DNA of 64,000 bases from Candidatus Chlorohelix allophototropha (GTDB taxonomy: Bacteria; Chloroflexota; Chloroflexia; Chloroheliales; Chloroheliaceae): the NCBI RefSeq assembly GCF_030389965.1, contig NZ_CP128399.1, positions 620,001 to 684,000 on the forward strand, in the 5' to 3' direction. Of this stretch, positions 26,294 through 34,914 are shown in pieces. The position numbers and the translations under genes were made by a program. Every line of letters starts with the position of its first letter. Within the stretch, counting starts at the first letter, position 1. The notes beneath the pieces were generated by a model that did no database searches, had not been told where the DNA came from, and saw only the letters and a list, made by a program, of their open reading frames with translations.

Positions 26294-26627
26294 GCTTTCT
26301 GGTAATCAGCAAAGAAAGAGTTTGAATTAGCTCCCTTGCTAAAGAAATGCTATTTATTATTAGGATTTTACACTTATATATAGATCACCTATAAATCACC
26401 TAATAATATAGGTGCATTATACACTTATTCGCAAAATTATGGAAGTTGTTGAATTTTAATGATGGGAAAATGTGTCATAATTTGGGTAGTTCTTTTTTCG
26501 CGGTGCGGCTGTACTTAAAATGGTATGGATACTATTTATGCGGTTACCATTGGATTTTTATTTGCCCATCAATTTTACCTATGGTAAATTTCTGAGTGAA
26601 GCGCAATTCTAGCCTTTTAATACTATT
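26294..26627. other. AT-rich intergenic region, small palindrome only
   Basis: These 334 bases hold no ORF or terminator I would defend. A short palindrome CACCTA-N6-TAGGTG near 26397-26414, preceded by a direct repeat of ATCACCTA, might be a regulator site. Confidence 0.35.
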
Positions 26628-26735
26628 TTTGACGTTTAGATAAACCAAAGGGCAAGCAGTGTTGGCACAACTTGCCCAGACGAGTAATGTTCTAATTGAG
26701 AAAGGACACTACTCGTATGAACCTTAACACACTTA

Positions 26736-27617
26736 GAGCCATTCTTAAAACTAGATCAAGGCGAAAGTTTAGAAAGCCTTTTGAGAGCCAAACGGATCAT
26801 AGAAATGTAAATATTGGCTTCCGAATGCTGTGGTAAACGCTCATACTCTTTCGCCATTCGTCGGTTCCGCCCGATCCAGGCATGCGTCCGTTCTACTACC
26901 CAACGACGCGGTTGTACCTTAAAACCTTTAATATCGTCGGTGCGTTTGACTATTTCCAGTTCAAAATCGAACATTCCAGCCACCCACTCTACCAACTTTC
27001 CGCTGTAACCTCCATCCGCCCATACCAACTTCAGGGTACGGCATTTATTCTCAGCAGTGGCCAGCACTTCTATTGCCCCATCTCGATCTTGTATATTCGC
27101 AGCTTGTACTTTGACCACGATCGGAAAGCCCAAGGTGTCCACCAGCAGGTGCCGCTTGCGCCCATTCACCTTTTTTCCTGCATCGTAACCCCGTATTCCT
27201 CCAACTTCGGTGGTTTTTACTGACTGGCTATCGATGATACCAGCGCTGGGTTGGGGATTTCGTCCTGCCTTAACTCGCACTTTTTGGTGTAGTGCCTCGT
27301 AAATACGTTGCCAAAGACCGTTCCAGCGCCACAGACGGTAGTAGTGATAGACTGTTTTCCAATGAGGAAACTCTTGTGGAAGCATTTCCCATTGGCAACC
27401 AGTTTTGAGTAAGTAGAAGATGGCGCAGACTATTTCACGATAGGGATGTACTCTGGGACGACCTTCTCGACTGTTAGGGGGGAAATATGGCATAATGATT
27501 TCCCACTCGGCATCGCTCGGGTCGGTAGGGTAAGCTTTTCTTGTACTCATAATACGAGCTTACCCATTATTCTTTTTTATTTCAACTTTCTTCTTTACTC
27601 AGTTTTAAGAAACGCTC
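26736..27617 (-). mobile_element. IS5-family insertion sequence, intact, nested
   Basis: Imperfect inverted ends GAGCCATTCTTAAAACT (left) and AGTTTTAAGAAACGCTC (right) are flanked by TTA at 26733-26735 and 27618-27620, the duplicated target. The element is 882 bp with a single transposase gene on the opposite strand to its host. Confidence 0.9.
26756..27550 (-). CDS. IS5-family transposase
   Basis: This 264-residue single-ORF transposase has an N-terminal DUF4096-type domain (YPTDPSDAEWEIIMPYFPP.....GRPRVHPYREIVCAIFYLLKTGCQWEMLP). The DDE residues are in IIDSQSVKT (Asp), WADGGYSG (Asp) and RRWVVERTHAWIGRNRRMAKEYERL (Glu, the IS5 Y-(2)-R-(3)-E-type block). It is complete with no lesion. It is the transposase of the element nested in the 26.6-29.0 kb insertion sequence. 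Confidence 0.95.
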   Translation of the reverse strand: MSTRKAYPTDPSDAEWEIIMPYFPPNSREGRPRVHPYREIVCAIFYLLKTGCQWEMLPQEFPHWKTVYHYYRLWRWNGLWQRIYEALHQKVRVKAGRNPQPSAGIIDSQSVKTTEVGGIRGYDAGKKVNGRKRHLLVDTLGFPIVVKVQAANIQDRDGAIEVLATAENKCRTLKLVWADGGYSGKLVEWVAGMFDFELEIVKRTDDIKGFKVQPRRWVVERTHAWIGRNRRMAKEYERLPQHSEANIYISMIRLALKRLSKLSP

Positions 27618-29091
27618 TTAAAGAATTTCGGCACGAAATCTATGACTGCTTTGAATACGCCAGTGACGCATTGTTTAATCTGGCGGATGCCCTTATGACA
27701 GAAAGCCAGGCTCAATCGGTACTGGAACTGACCCTTTCGCCCAATTTTGAGCGAAAATGGCCCAGTTTGTATGAGGCTTTGCAAATGGGTCAAGTTAACC
27801 AAACTCGCTTCGAGCAAACCATGGTGCGCTACGCCCCTCATCCCTTCGATGGTGAAAGATTGGTACTGGCAGTGGATGCTACCAATATCGAGCGACCCTT
27901 TAGCACTACATCTGCAGATCGTGGCTGGCTTTACAAACACAATCTGCCCAATTGTGATAAGCCCGTGACCGTGGGTTGGCAATTCTCGACCGTGGTGGTG
28001 GTGCCGGCTCAAACCAGTAGCCATACATACATTGTCTCCAACCGCAGGATCAAAACCAGTCAAACACCAGCAGAGGTAGCCAGCCAGCAACTGAGCGAAT
28101 TGCGCCCATATTTTGCTGAAAGACCGCTCAATCTGGGAGACCGGTACTACCCCACCAAAGCATTTATTCAAAATAGCAGTAAGGACTATGACTTGCTGCT
28201 GCGGCTCAAGTCTAACCGAGTATTCTATCGAAAAGTGGTGAGAGATGAGCAGAAACGAGGTCGCGGCGCTCCCGCTAAACACGGTGCTCGTTTCCAATGT
28301 AATGATCCCAATACGCACGGTTTGCCGCAGCGAGTGTGGGTTGGGACGGACGAAAATGGACACAAACTGGTAGTAAGCGCATGGACTGAGCTGCATTTGA
28401 GGGAAGCACCTGAACTGGCACTGAGCATAATCCGAATACAGCGTGAGGCAGCCAGTGGTAAAACCCATGACCCTCTGGAAAGTTGGTATGTGTGGTCGGG
28501 TCAAACTGAGCTTGACCTGACGCAAGTCTGGTCGTATTACAAGAGGCGTTACTCGATAGAACACGGCTATCGTTTTGACAAACAAGATTTGTTGTGGGAA
28601 AAACCACGCTTGCGCTATCCGAGCCAGTTTGAGTTGTGGACGGCGATAGTCAGTTTGGTACACGACGAATTGCAAATCGCTCAAGGCTTGGGCTTGGAAG
28701 TGTTGCGACCTTGGGAAAATAGTCAACGACAGCCAAGCCCTCAGCAAATTCGACGAGGCTTGTCCGGAATAATTGTGCAGTTGGGCAGTCCGGCCAAAGC
28801 CAGCAAAGTGCGAGGAAATGGGAAGGGTCGAGCGGTTGGCACCAAAGTAAGACCAGCTACCCGCTATAAGGTGGTCAAAAAGGGGGTTTCTACCTCTAAT
28901 TTGACGAATATTCGCTGTTAAATTTGCTGGTAACTGGCTACAAACTGTCATTCTTTTGTAAGTTCCGATACGGGTTTCTATTTCCTATAGCCCCGTTTAT
29001 CTAAACGTCAAACTATTTATTAAATGATTTAATTAGTTTAAACTTCAATTTGGCATTTAATATGTTTATTTCTTTGAGGATGAAATTCGAT

Positions 29092-30447
29092 ATGGGTAAA
29101 ACGAAATACTTCTTTAGAATCGCACTTGTATTGCTAATACTGTCACCTTTACTTTTGGTAGCGCCGGGATTCACCAACGCCGAAGCCTTTGCCGATCAAG
29201 CTTTTGCAAATATTTGGCAAAAAACCGATCAGGCGATTGCTAACGGAAGCCTCAAAGCCAGTTGGATTTGGGGACCCGAACCGCGCTTGAATCGCTATGA
29301 AGCATACAAAGATTCGCCCGGTGGGCAACGCCTTGTTTCTTATTTTGACAAAAGCCGCATGGAAATTAACAATCCCAACGGTGATCGCAATAGTATCTGG
29401 TTTGTTACTAATGGCTTGCTATGCCGTGAGTTGGTTTCGGGGCAAATGGCGCTTGGCGATTACACCACCGAGGCAAAAGCGCCTGCCGCTGTGCCGGTTG
29501 GGGGCGATCTTGATAGCCCTTACGGTCCAACCTACGCTACCTTTAATAGTATTGCCTCGCTAAATAATGACCATCGCGCTGGCAATAAAAACGGCTATGT
29601 TACTGATTTTATTGACCGACAGGGCGCTATCAGCAAAAATACAGTCTATCCACAGCGTGCCAGTTATGCTTTCTATGAAAACAACCTAGGGCACAACATC
29701 CCGGACGTATTCTACAATTGGATGGCGGGTCTTAAAGGTAGAGGTATAGATTGGCAATATGTTATCGGTCTGCCTATTACCGAACCCTACTGGGCTAAAT
29801 TTAAAATTGCAGGAGTTGAACGCGAAGTACTGGTGCAACTTTTTGAGCGGCGCGCCCTTACCTTTAACCCTGCAAATGACCCGGTTTGGCAAGTAGAGAT
29901 GGGGAATATTGGGATACATTACATGGCATGGCGCAATAGCGTAACGCCTATCACTACTACACCAGTAGCTGCTCCCACTACCACGCCACCTAAATCTACG
30001 ACTCCCTCTACTACACCGCCAACAACTGCTGCACCCACTCCTATTCCAACAAATGGGCTGGATACAGAGGAACAGGCTTTTCTCGGTACTATTAACCAGT
30101 ATCGGGCTGCCAACGGTAAAGGTGCATTGAGCGTTAACCAGAAGTTAACCGCTGCTTCACGTTGGATGAGCGGTGATATGGGCGCTAAAAACTACTTCAG
30201 CCATACCGACTCGTTGGGACGTGACCCTTTCAAGCGCATGAACGATTTCGGTTACACTTATCATGCGGCAGCGGAAAATATAGCAGCAGGCTATGAAACC
30301 GCCCAAGATGTATTCACCGGATGGAAGAACTCACCCGGACATAATACTAATATGCTAGGAAATTATACTGAAATAGGCATTGGTAGGGTCTATACTGCCA
30401 GTTCGCTTTATAAATGGTACTGGACTACTGACTTTGGTACGCCGTAA
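29092..30447 (+). CDS. Secreted CAP/SCP-domain protein
   Basis: About 451 residues from ATG 29092; AGGA lies about 11 bases upstream. ATGs further upstream lack a site. A signal peptide (RIALVLLILSPLLLVAPGFTNAEA) is followed by a region typical of Chloroflexota exoproteins (SWIWGPEP, GGQRLVSYFDKSRMEINNP, WFVTNGLLCRELVSG; about 35-280). A T/P-rich linker (about 283-325) and a C-terminal CAP domain (about 330-450) follow, with NQYRAANGKGAL, SHTDSLGRDPF, AENIAAG and SPGHNTNML. The CAP His/Glu cavity residues are present. The ligand is unknown; extracellular location is likely. Confidence 0.85.
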   Translation: MGKTKYFFRIALVLLILSPLLLVAPGFTNAEAFADQAFANIWQKTDQAIANGSLKASWIWGPEPRLNRYEAYKDSPGGQRLVSYFDKSRMEINNPNGDRNSIWFVTNGLLCRELVSGQMALGDYTTEAKAPAAVPVGGDLDSPYGPTYATFNSIASLNNDHRAGNKNGYVTDFIDRQGAISKNTVYPQRASYAFYENNLGHNIPDVFYNWMAGLKGRGIDWQYVIGLPITEPYWAKFKIAGVEREVLVQLFERRALTFNPANDPVWQVEMGNIGIHYMAWRNSVTPITTTPVAAPTTTPPKSTTPSTTPPTTAAPTPIPTNGLDTEEQAFLGTINQYRAANGKGALSVNQKLTAASRWMSGDMGAKNYFSHTDSLGRDPFKRMNDFGYTYHAAAENIAAGYETAQDVFTGWKNSPGHNTNMLGNYTEIGIGRVYTASSLYKWYWTTDFGTP

Positions 30448-30486
30448 CCCCCAACCCCTCCCCAACCGTTATTCCTAAAGATAAAG

Positions 30487-30519
30487 CTTGCGCCTTGCCT
30501 AAAAAGAGGTGCAAGTTTT
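30487..30519 (+). terminator. Rho-independent terminator of the CAP protein gene
   Basis: The stem CTTGCGCC/GGTGCAAG (one G-T pair) has a loop of about 14 bases and is followed by TTTTAA, 40 bases past the stop codon. Confidence 0.65.
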
Positions 30520-30648
30520 AACCTGATTTTAAGACAAATTTGACTCACTCACCTGAATTTGGTATTTTTACTGGATATGGGTTTGTGCATTTATGCGCTA
30601 AATTGGTGAGTTAATTTTTCTCGCCGGTAATTCAGGAGGAATATTACC

Positions 30649-31539
30649 ATCTCAACATCTTTCAAACGTGCCGATAAACCACAAATTGGTAGATTTGATT
30701 CTAGCCATACCTCACTCTGGCATAGCCTGATTAATCTCTATCGTTACCGAGAACTGGTTAAACAACTAACTTTAAAGGATCTAAAACTTCGGTATAAAAG
30801 CTCAATATTGGGTTTTGTCTGGTCGTTGGCGAATCCTTTAATGATGATGTTTGTTTTTTATTTGGTATTTGTAGTGCTGCTGCCGCAAACAGCGCCACAG
30901 AACTGTGATGTTGCCAATACACGGGAATGCCGCATTTATAATAGTTATACCGCTTTTATTCTGGTGGGGCTGATGGCGTGGAATTTTACCGCTAACTCCA
31001 TCTCAACCGGTATGATGTCCTTGCTCAGTCATGCTTCCATGATAAAAAAGGTTTATTTCCCAAGAGAAACACTGGCGATAGCTTCGGTGCTGGCGGTATT
31101 CGTAAACTTCCTGTTATCCTTGATCCCACTCTTCCTGATTATTTTCATCAACGGAATTGGGCTAACTTGGTATGTTTTGTTGTTGCCCGTGATACTTTTC
31201 TTTCATCTCCTTTTTATGTGTGGGTTAGGTTTGTTCCTATCGGTCGCCGTAGTTTATTTCCGCGATCTAACACACATAATGGAAGTAGGGTTAACCGCTT
31301 GGTTCTTCCTTACCCCGATTCTCTACACAATGGATAGAGTTTTCCCAAGCGCACAGCAACTGGTGTATTGGCTCAACCCGATGGCTTCATTTATTGAGAG
31401 CTATCGCGCGATTCTTTTCTTTCACTATTCCCCTGAGCCGCTCTTTACACTGCGCACCTGTTTAACAGGGGTTCTCTCATTTGTGTTGGGTTATTACTTT
31501 TTTATAAAGGCTTCTCGCTCTTTGGGCGAAGTGCTGTAA
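30649..31539 (+). CDS. ABC-2 polysaccharide export permease (Wzm/TagG-like), unusual start
   Basis: About 296 residues if started at ATC 30649. The frame is open upstream of TTG 30808 and encodes the family's N-terminal block YRYRELVKQLTLKDLKLRYKSSILG, so the true start must lie before it. AGGAGG at 30634-30639 sits 9 bases before ATC 30649, and there is no ATG, GTG or TTG in this frame between that site and 30808. Six hydrophobic segments follow, with the family pattern GFVWSLANP, then YFRDLTHIMEVGLTAWFFLTPILY. It pairs with the ATPase gene 15 bases downstream to export a lipid-linked glycan. The real start may be the rare ATC (or ATT 30643). Confidence 0.85.
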   Translation: MSTSFKRADKPQIGRFDSSHTSLWHSLINLYRYRELVKQLTLKDLKLRYKSSILGFVWSLANPLMMMFVFYLVFVVLLPQTAPQNCDVANTRECRIYNSYTAFILVGLMAWNFTANSISTGMMSLLSHASMIKKVYFPRETLAIASVLAVFVNFLLSLIPLFLIIFINGIGLTWYVLLLPVILFFHLLFMCGLGLFLSVAVVYFRDLTHIMEVGLTAWFFLTPILYTMDRVFPSAQQLVYWLNPMASFIESYRAILFFHYSPEPLFTLRTCLTGVLSFVLGYYFFIKASRSLGEVL

Positions 31540-31554
31540 CCGGACAGTAAAATT

Positions 31555-32322
31555 ATGAGTTCAAGCAAATATTTGATCGAAGTTGATAATGTTTCTAAGT
31601 ATTACAAATTGCACCACGAGCGAAAAGGCACCTTGCAAAGTTGGTTTATCAACTCTTTGGGACGCAAAAAGAAACTAGATGAGGATTTCTGGGCGCTAAA
31701 GGATGTTAGCTTCAAATTGGGACGCGGGAGAACACTCGGTGTAATTGGGCGGAATGGCGCAGGTAAAAGCACTCTCTTGAAACTGGTAACAGGCATCATC
31801 CAACCTACTGAAGGACGCATCAGGGTAAACGGACGAGTGTCGGCTATGCTGGAGTTAGGTACGGGCTTCCATCCCGACCTGACCGCCCGCGATAACATTT
31901 TTCTCAACGGCGCTATTTATGGTTTCTCGAAAAAAGATATGGAACAACGCTACGATAGAATTGTAGATTTCAGTGAGCTTGGAAAGTTCATTGACACTCC
32001 CGTAAAGCACTATAGTAGTGGAATGTATATGCGCCTTGCCTTTGCGGTTGCTATTACCGTAAACCCGGAAATTCTCGTAGTGGATGAGGTATTAGCAGTT
32101 GGGGATGCCGCCTTTGGTCGCAAATGTTACGATGAATTGGAAAGAATGAAGAAGGCGAATGTTTCTATCCTGTTCGTATCGCATGGTCCGGGTGAAATAG
32201 CGCGTTTCTGTGATGAGGCAATTTACCTTGCAAACGGGCGTATTGTGGCACAGGGAACGCCCCCTGAAGTCTTAAAAATGTACGAGCAACAAACAAACCC
32301 CACTTTTATTAGCACACGTTAG
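31555..32322 (+). CDS. ABC transporter ATPase of polysaccharide export (Wzt/TagH-like)
   Basis: This 255-residue nucleotide-binding subunit has Walker A GRNGAGKST at 65-73, Q-loop region, signature YSSGMYMRLAFA, Walker B ILVVDEVLAVGD and H-loop VSH. The signature YSSGM and the N-terminal extension before the core (KGTLQSWFINSLGRKKK) are typical of Wzt/TagH enzymes that power O-antigen or teichoic-acid export. No C-terminal carbohydrate-binding domain is present, so chain-end recognition may not apply. It is coupled to the permease gene 15 bases upstream. Confidence 0.93.
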   Translation: MSSSKYLIEVDNVSKYYKLHHERKGTLQSWFINSLGRKKKLDEDFWALKDVSFKLGRGRTLGVIGRNGAGKSTLLKLVTGIIQPTEGRIRVNGRVSAMLELGTGFHPDLTARDNIFLNGAIYGFSKKDMEQRYDRIVDFSELGKFIDTPVKHYSSGMYMRLAFAVAITVNPEILVVDEVLAVGDAAFGRKCYDELERMKKANVSILFVSHGPGEIARFCDEAIYLANGRIVAQGTPPEVLKMYEQQTNPTFISTR

Positions 32323-32337
32323 CTGTAAACCTAGAAT

Positions 32338-32362
32338 CAAAACAAGGGGCGCAAGCCCCTTG
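32338..32362 (-). terminator. Terminator of the cation exchanger gene
   Basis: The perfect stem CAAGGGGC/GCCCCTTG has a GCAA tetraloop. On the minus strand it is followed by TTTTGATT. It may also stop transcripts of the ABC genes. Confidence 0.8.
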
Positions 32363-32401
32363 CCAGAAATTTATAAAGCTTATTACAGAACCGACACTAC
32401 A

Positions 32402-33709
32402 TCAATGCTTTATAGCGGGGCGCAAGCTAGGTTCTTCCTTCCCATGCAATCTCAGTTCTTCTGCTTCTTCCTTACGAACAAATTTTACACTCACAAGGCT
32501 AACTAGAGTCGGTACAAACTGCCGATATTCGCGTATAGCGATATAAATAGCCAATCCAAAATATATTGCCGCAATCGGATAATGCGAATCGACTCCGGCA
32601 ATATATTTTGGCACCAAGAATTGACCCACAAACAAGCCAAGTAAAATCAATGCCCCTTTCAAACTAACTCGCAGATTGAGAATAATCATTGATGCCAGTA
32701 TGGTTTGTGCCGAAGTTACCAACATAGGACCGATCAGGTCATATTCAATCGTTTTGCCGGTAGTATCAATTATTGTATCGTGCAAAGGTAAGGCTTTGAG
32801 TTCTTTCGCACCCAAACTGAAAACTAGCGGTAACGTACCGACCAATAAAGTCCATTGGTTAACTTTACTGGCAACCAACGCGCCAAGCCCATCACCAGCC
32901 AATCCCCTCCAGGTAAACAGTACGCAAACTACTATTTCAGGCGCTTCCGAGGCGAGCGGCGCAAACCACTGTAAAAGCAGAACCTCGTCTACTCCAATAC
33001 TTAACCCGGTTTGAATCAGCGATTCGGCAAAAGGATGAGAACATAAAAAAATAACAAAACCTGAGAATAACAATATGAGCGCCACTATTATTCGCCGCTT
33101 GTTCTTAGGTAATTCTCCCAGTGTGGCGGCAGGTCCTACCAGTTCTGGCTCATGCACATCTGATTTTGCGATACGAATGGTGTATAGAACAAAACAACCT
33201 ACAAATACGATTACGTCCAAAAGGTCGATATAACCTTTAATCGGCAAAATCAACGAATATAGTCCGGCAAATAAGAGGAAGCCGATTTCCACCCGCTGCC
33301 CTTTTGCGAGATTAACCTGTGGTTTACGAAATTTAAAAAGAAATATCAGGATTACCAGAGGCCAAGCAAAACCGACAATCATACGGTTTGCGCCTATCAG
33401 GTTCGCCAACGCATATTCCTGATAAGCTTCTTCAGTACCGGCTCGATAAGTTAGAGCAAAATCAATCGAGTATTCAGGAAGTACTGCCAGCAACGCCAGC
33501 GCCGAAAATGCCAATGCCTTGGGAACATCTTCTTGTGCTGCTTCCACCCCCCAACTTAACAGGAAGGCTGCGCCAATCACCGCCAGACCCCAGAGAAGAG
33601 AACCAAGTAACGGTTGTTCTTTCTCAAGATACTTTAAGGCAACAAACTGACCAATAACACCGGGTAGTGTCATGATAAAGGCAACCACTATCCACTTCCA
33701 ACCTTTCAA
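32402..33709 (-). CDS. Na+/Ca2+ (cation) exchanger family membrane protein
   Basis: This 435-residue protein has about eleven membrane segments arranged as an inverted repeat. The two alpha-repeat signatures are visible: LLAVLPEYSIDFAL with GANRMIVGFAWP (first), and PLASEAPEIVVCVLF with SKVNQWTLLVGTLPL (second). These acidic and Asn/Ser residues bind the cation in CaCA-superfamily antiporters. Start is TTG with AGGAG seven bases upstream. It follows the HAD gene by 48 bases and could be the last gene of that operon. Ion specificity (Ca2+ or other) cannot be read from sequence. Confidence 0.85.
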   Translation of the reverse strand: MKGWKWIVVAFIMTLPGVIGQFVALKYLEKEQPLLGSLLWGLAVIGAAFLLSWGVEAAQEDVPKALAFSALALLAVLPEYSIDFALTYRAGTEEAYQEYALANLIGANRMIVGFAWPLVILIFLFKFRKPQVNLAKGQRVEIGFLLFAGLYSLILPIKGYIDLLDVIVFVGCFVLYTIRIAKSDVHEPELVGPAATLGELPKNKRRIIVALILLFSGFVIFLCSHPFAESLIQTGLSIGVDEVLLLQWFAPLASEAPEIVVCVLFTWRGLAGDGLGALVASKVNQWTLLVGTLPLVFSLGAKELKALPLHDTIIDTTGKTIEYDLIGPMLVTSAQTILASMIILNLRVSLKGALILLGLFVGQFLVPKYIAGVDSHYPIAAIYFGLAIYIAIREYRQFVPTLVSLVSVKFVRKEEAEELRLHGKEEPSLRPAIKH

Positions 33710-33757
33710 ATTAAGCTCCTATGCTCTACCCATTATTCTTTGATGGGATTAACTAAT

Positions 33758-34459
33758 TCAGTTAAGCGTCTTGTATTGCTGCGTTTCAGGCAACAAAAGA
33801 GCCTGCAAGTGTTCAGGAGTAGATACGATAGCATCGGGAGAAAGTTTCAAAAGATTTTCTTCGCTCCATGCTCCCCAGATTACACCTACCGAAGCAACTC
33901 CAGCGCGTTGGGCGCACAAAATATCGTTGTCGGTATCTCCAATCATAATAGTATCAGCCGGAGTCATATGCGCCTTTTCCATGAGCAGTTGCAGAATAAA
34001 CGGGTCAGGCTTGAGGGGAAAGCCCTCGCGGTCGGTTGCTTGTACAAAATCCACATAGGGGCGCAAGCCGAAGTAATCTGCCAATTTATCGGCGGTAGTT
34101 TGCCATTTGGTAGTGGCTATCGCCGTAATACGTCCTAATTCTTTTAAAGTAGCAAGTATAGGGAGCATACCGGGAAAAAGATGAGTAGTTGTGGTCATAT
34201 TGAGGCTATAGTAATCGCGGTAAGCCGCTACCATAGCTGGATAAAGGTCGCGCCTATCGGGCAGAAAATTTTCAAAAACTTCTTCAAGTCCCTTACCCAT
34301 CAAGGCTGCCACACGCCGCTGGTCAATATCTTCAGGGCGAAGTCCGCCAATGGTGGTCATGCTGTAATTCAAAGCTGTGGCAATATCGCGATTACTATCT
34401 AACAGTGTACCATCCAGATCAAATACAACGAGTTTACGACGATTAAGGCTATTATTCAT
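33758..34459 (-). CDS. HAD-superfamily hydrolase, phosphoglycolate-phosphatase-like
   Basis: This 233-residue enzyme has motif I FDLDGTLLDS (nucleophile D14, acid/base D16), a helical cap (about 20-90), motif II-like ATTKW, the conserved Lys near KPDPF, and motif IV GDTDNDILCAQRAG. These match Gph/PgmB-type phosphatases. The substrate is probably a small phospho-ester, such as phosphoglycolate, but is unproven. The ATG overlaps the stop of the upstream gene as ATGA, so translation is coupled. Confidence 0.85.
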   Translation of the reverse strand: MNNSLNRRKLVVFDLDGTLLDSNRDIATALNYSMTTIGGLRPEDIDQRRVAALMGKGLEEVFENFLPDRRDLYPAMVAAYRDYYSLNMTTTTHLFPGMLPILATLKELGRITAIATTKWQTTADKLADYFGLRPYVDFVQATDREGFPLKPDPFILQLLMEKAHMTPADTIMIGDTDNDILCAQRAGVASVGVIWGAWSEENLLKLSPDAIVSTPEHLQALLLPETQQYKTLN

Positions 34460-34914
34460 CTATTACTTTTCAATATTTCCAGTAAGCCGCCACCGATAAA
34501 CAAGGCTAGGGATGCAGGCGTTGAGAAATAAATATTCAACATCCCGTCAAAAATACCCGGCGCTTGCAATTCCAGAAGCCAACTTGCAATAACTAACAGG
34601 AAGGGCGGGAACGCAAACCACGAACCTGCTCTTTTAAGGGACAAGATTTCGTAAACTGTGCGTATCCCGCAGGCTATTATAAGGCATTGCAGCGACCATA
34701 ACAGCACGCTCAGCCTTAATTCCAAATTAAAGCATATATAAAATAGAGCAAAAAGAGTGCCCAAACCCCCCGAAATAATCAGCACAATAGCGGCGTGGCG
34801 CAAATCTTCTTGGGGGTTGCGCTCGCCGGTAAAAAGGTAGCGCATGGCATAATCAGGCGGTTCACCCGAATTTTCAGGCGGCTCAGGTTCTTTTTGATTG
34901 GTCAGAATCGGCAT
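34456..34914 (-). CDS. Hypothetical membrane protein, four TM segments
   Basis: This 152-residue protein has a soluble proline-rich N-terminus (PEPPENSGEPPDYAMRYLFTGERN) and four hydrophobic helices (about 43-62, 68-88, 98-117, 128-145). I do not recognise a family. It starts directly after the aminotransferase stop codon and overlaps the HAD gene by four bases, so it is in the same operon. Confidence 0.75.
   Translation of the reverse strand: MPILTNQKEPEPPENSGEPPDYAMRYLFTGERNPQEDLRHAAIVLIISGGLGTLFALFYICFNLELRLSVLLWSLQCLIIACGIRTVYEILSLKRAGSWFAFPPFLLVIASWLLELQAPGIFDGMLNIYFSTPASLALFIGGGLLEILKSNR

Larger units (their letters stand above)
26717..28921 (+). pseudogene. DDE transposase (IS4/IS701-like superfamily) interrupted by IS5
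   Basis: The start is ATG 26717, giving MNLNTL. The frame resumes after the IS5 at 27621 as KEFRHEIYDCFEYASDAL and runs to 28921, so the ancestral protein was about 440 residues. DDE features include LVLAVDATNIERPF (first Asp), LRLKSNRVFY and the YYKRRYSIEHGYRFDKQDLLWEKP C-terminal block with the catalytic Glu. The only lesion is the IS5 insertion after codon 6. An in-frame extension upstream of 27621, reading through IS5 antisense sequence, exists but has no support as a real start. Transposition by this copy is therefore probably lost. Confidence 0.9.
26628..29012 (+). mobile_element. DDE-transposase insertion sequence with a nested IS5 inside
   Basis: The ends are the 18-bp perfect inverted repeats TTTGACGTTTAGATAAAC (26628-26645 and, reversed, 28995-29012). 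They are flanked by the direct repeat CTATT at 26623-26627 and 29013-29017, a 5-bp target duplication. Removing the inner IS5 (882 bp) and one TTA leaves an element of about 1.5 kb with one transposase gene. A hairpin GGGCAAG/CTTGCCC (26650-26677) lies between the left end and the start codon. Confidence 0.92.

Noticed and set aside
27446-27620. Alternative N-terminus for the outer-element transposase within IS5 sequence
   Set aside because: These codons are antisense to IS5 and would fuse unrelated sequence; the true N-terminus is at 26717 on the other side of the IS5.
27605-28951. Long 448-codon frame antisense to the outer-element transposase
   Set aside because: It mirrors a well-supported transposase reading frame, has no ribosome site or recognisable domain, and its hydrophobic/low-similarity composition is that of a shadow.
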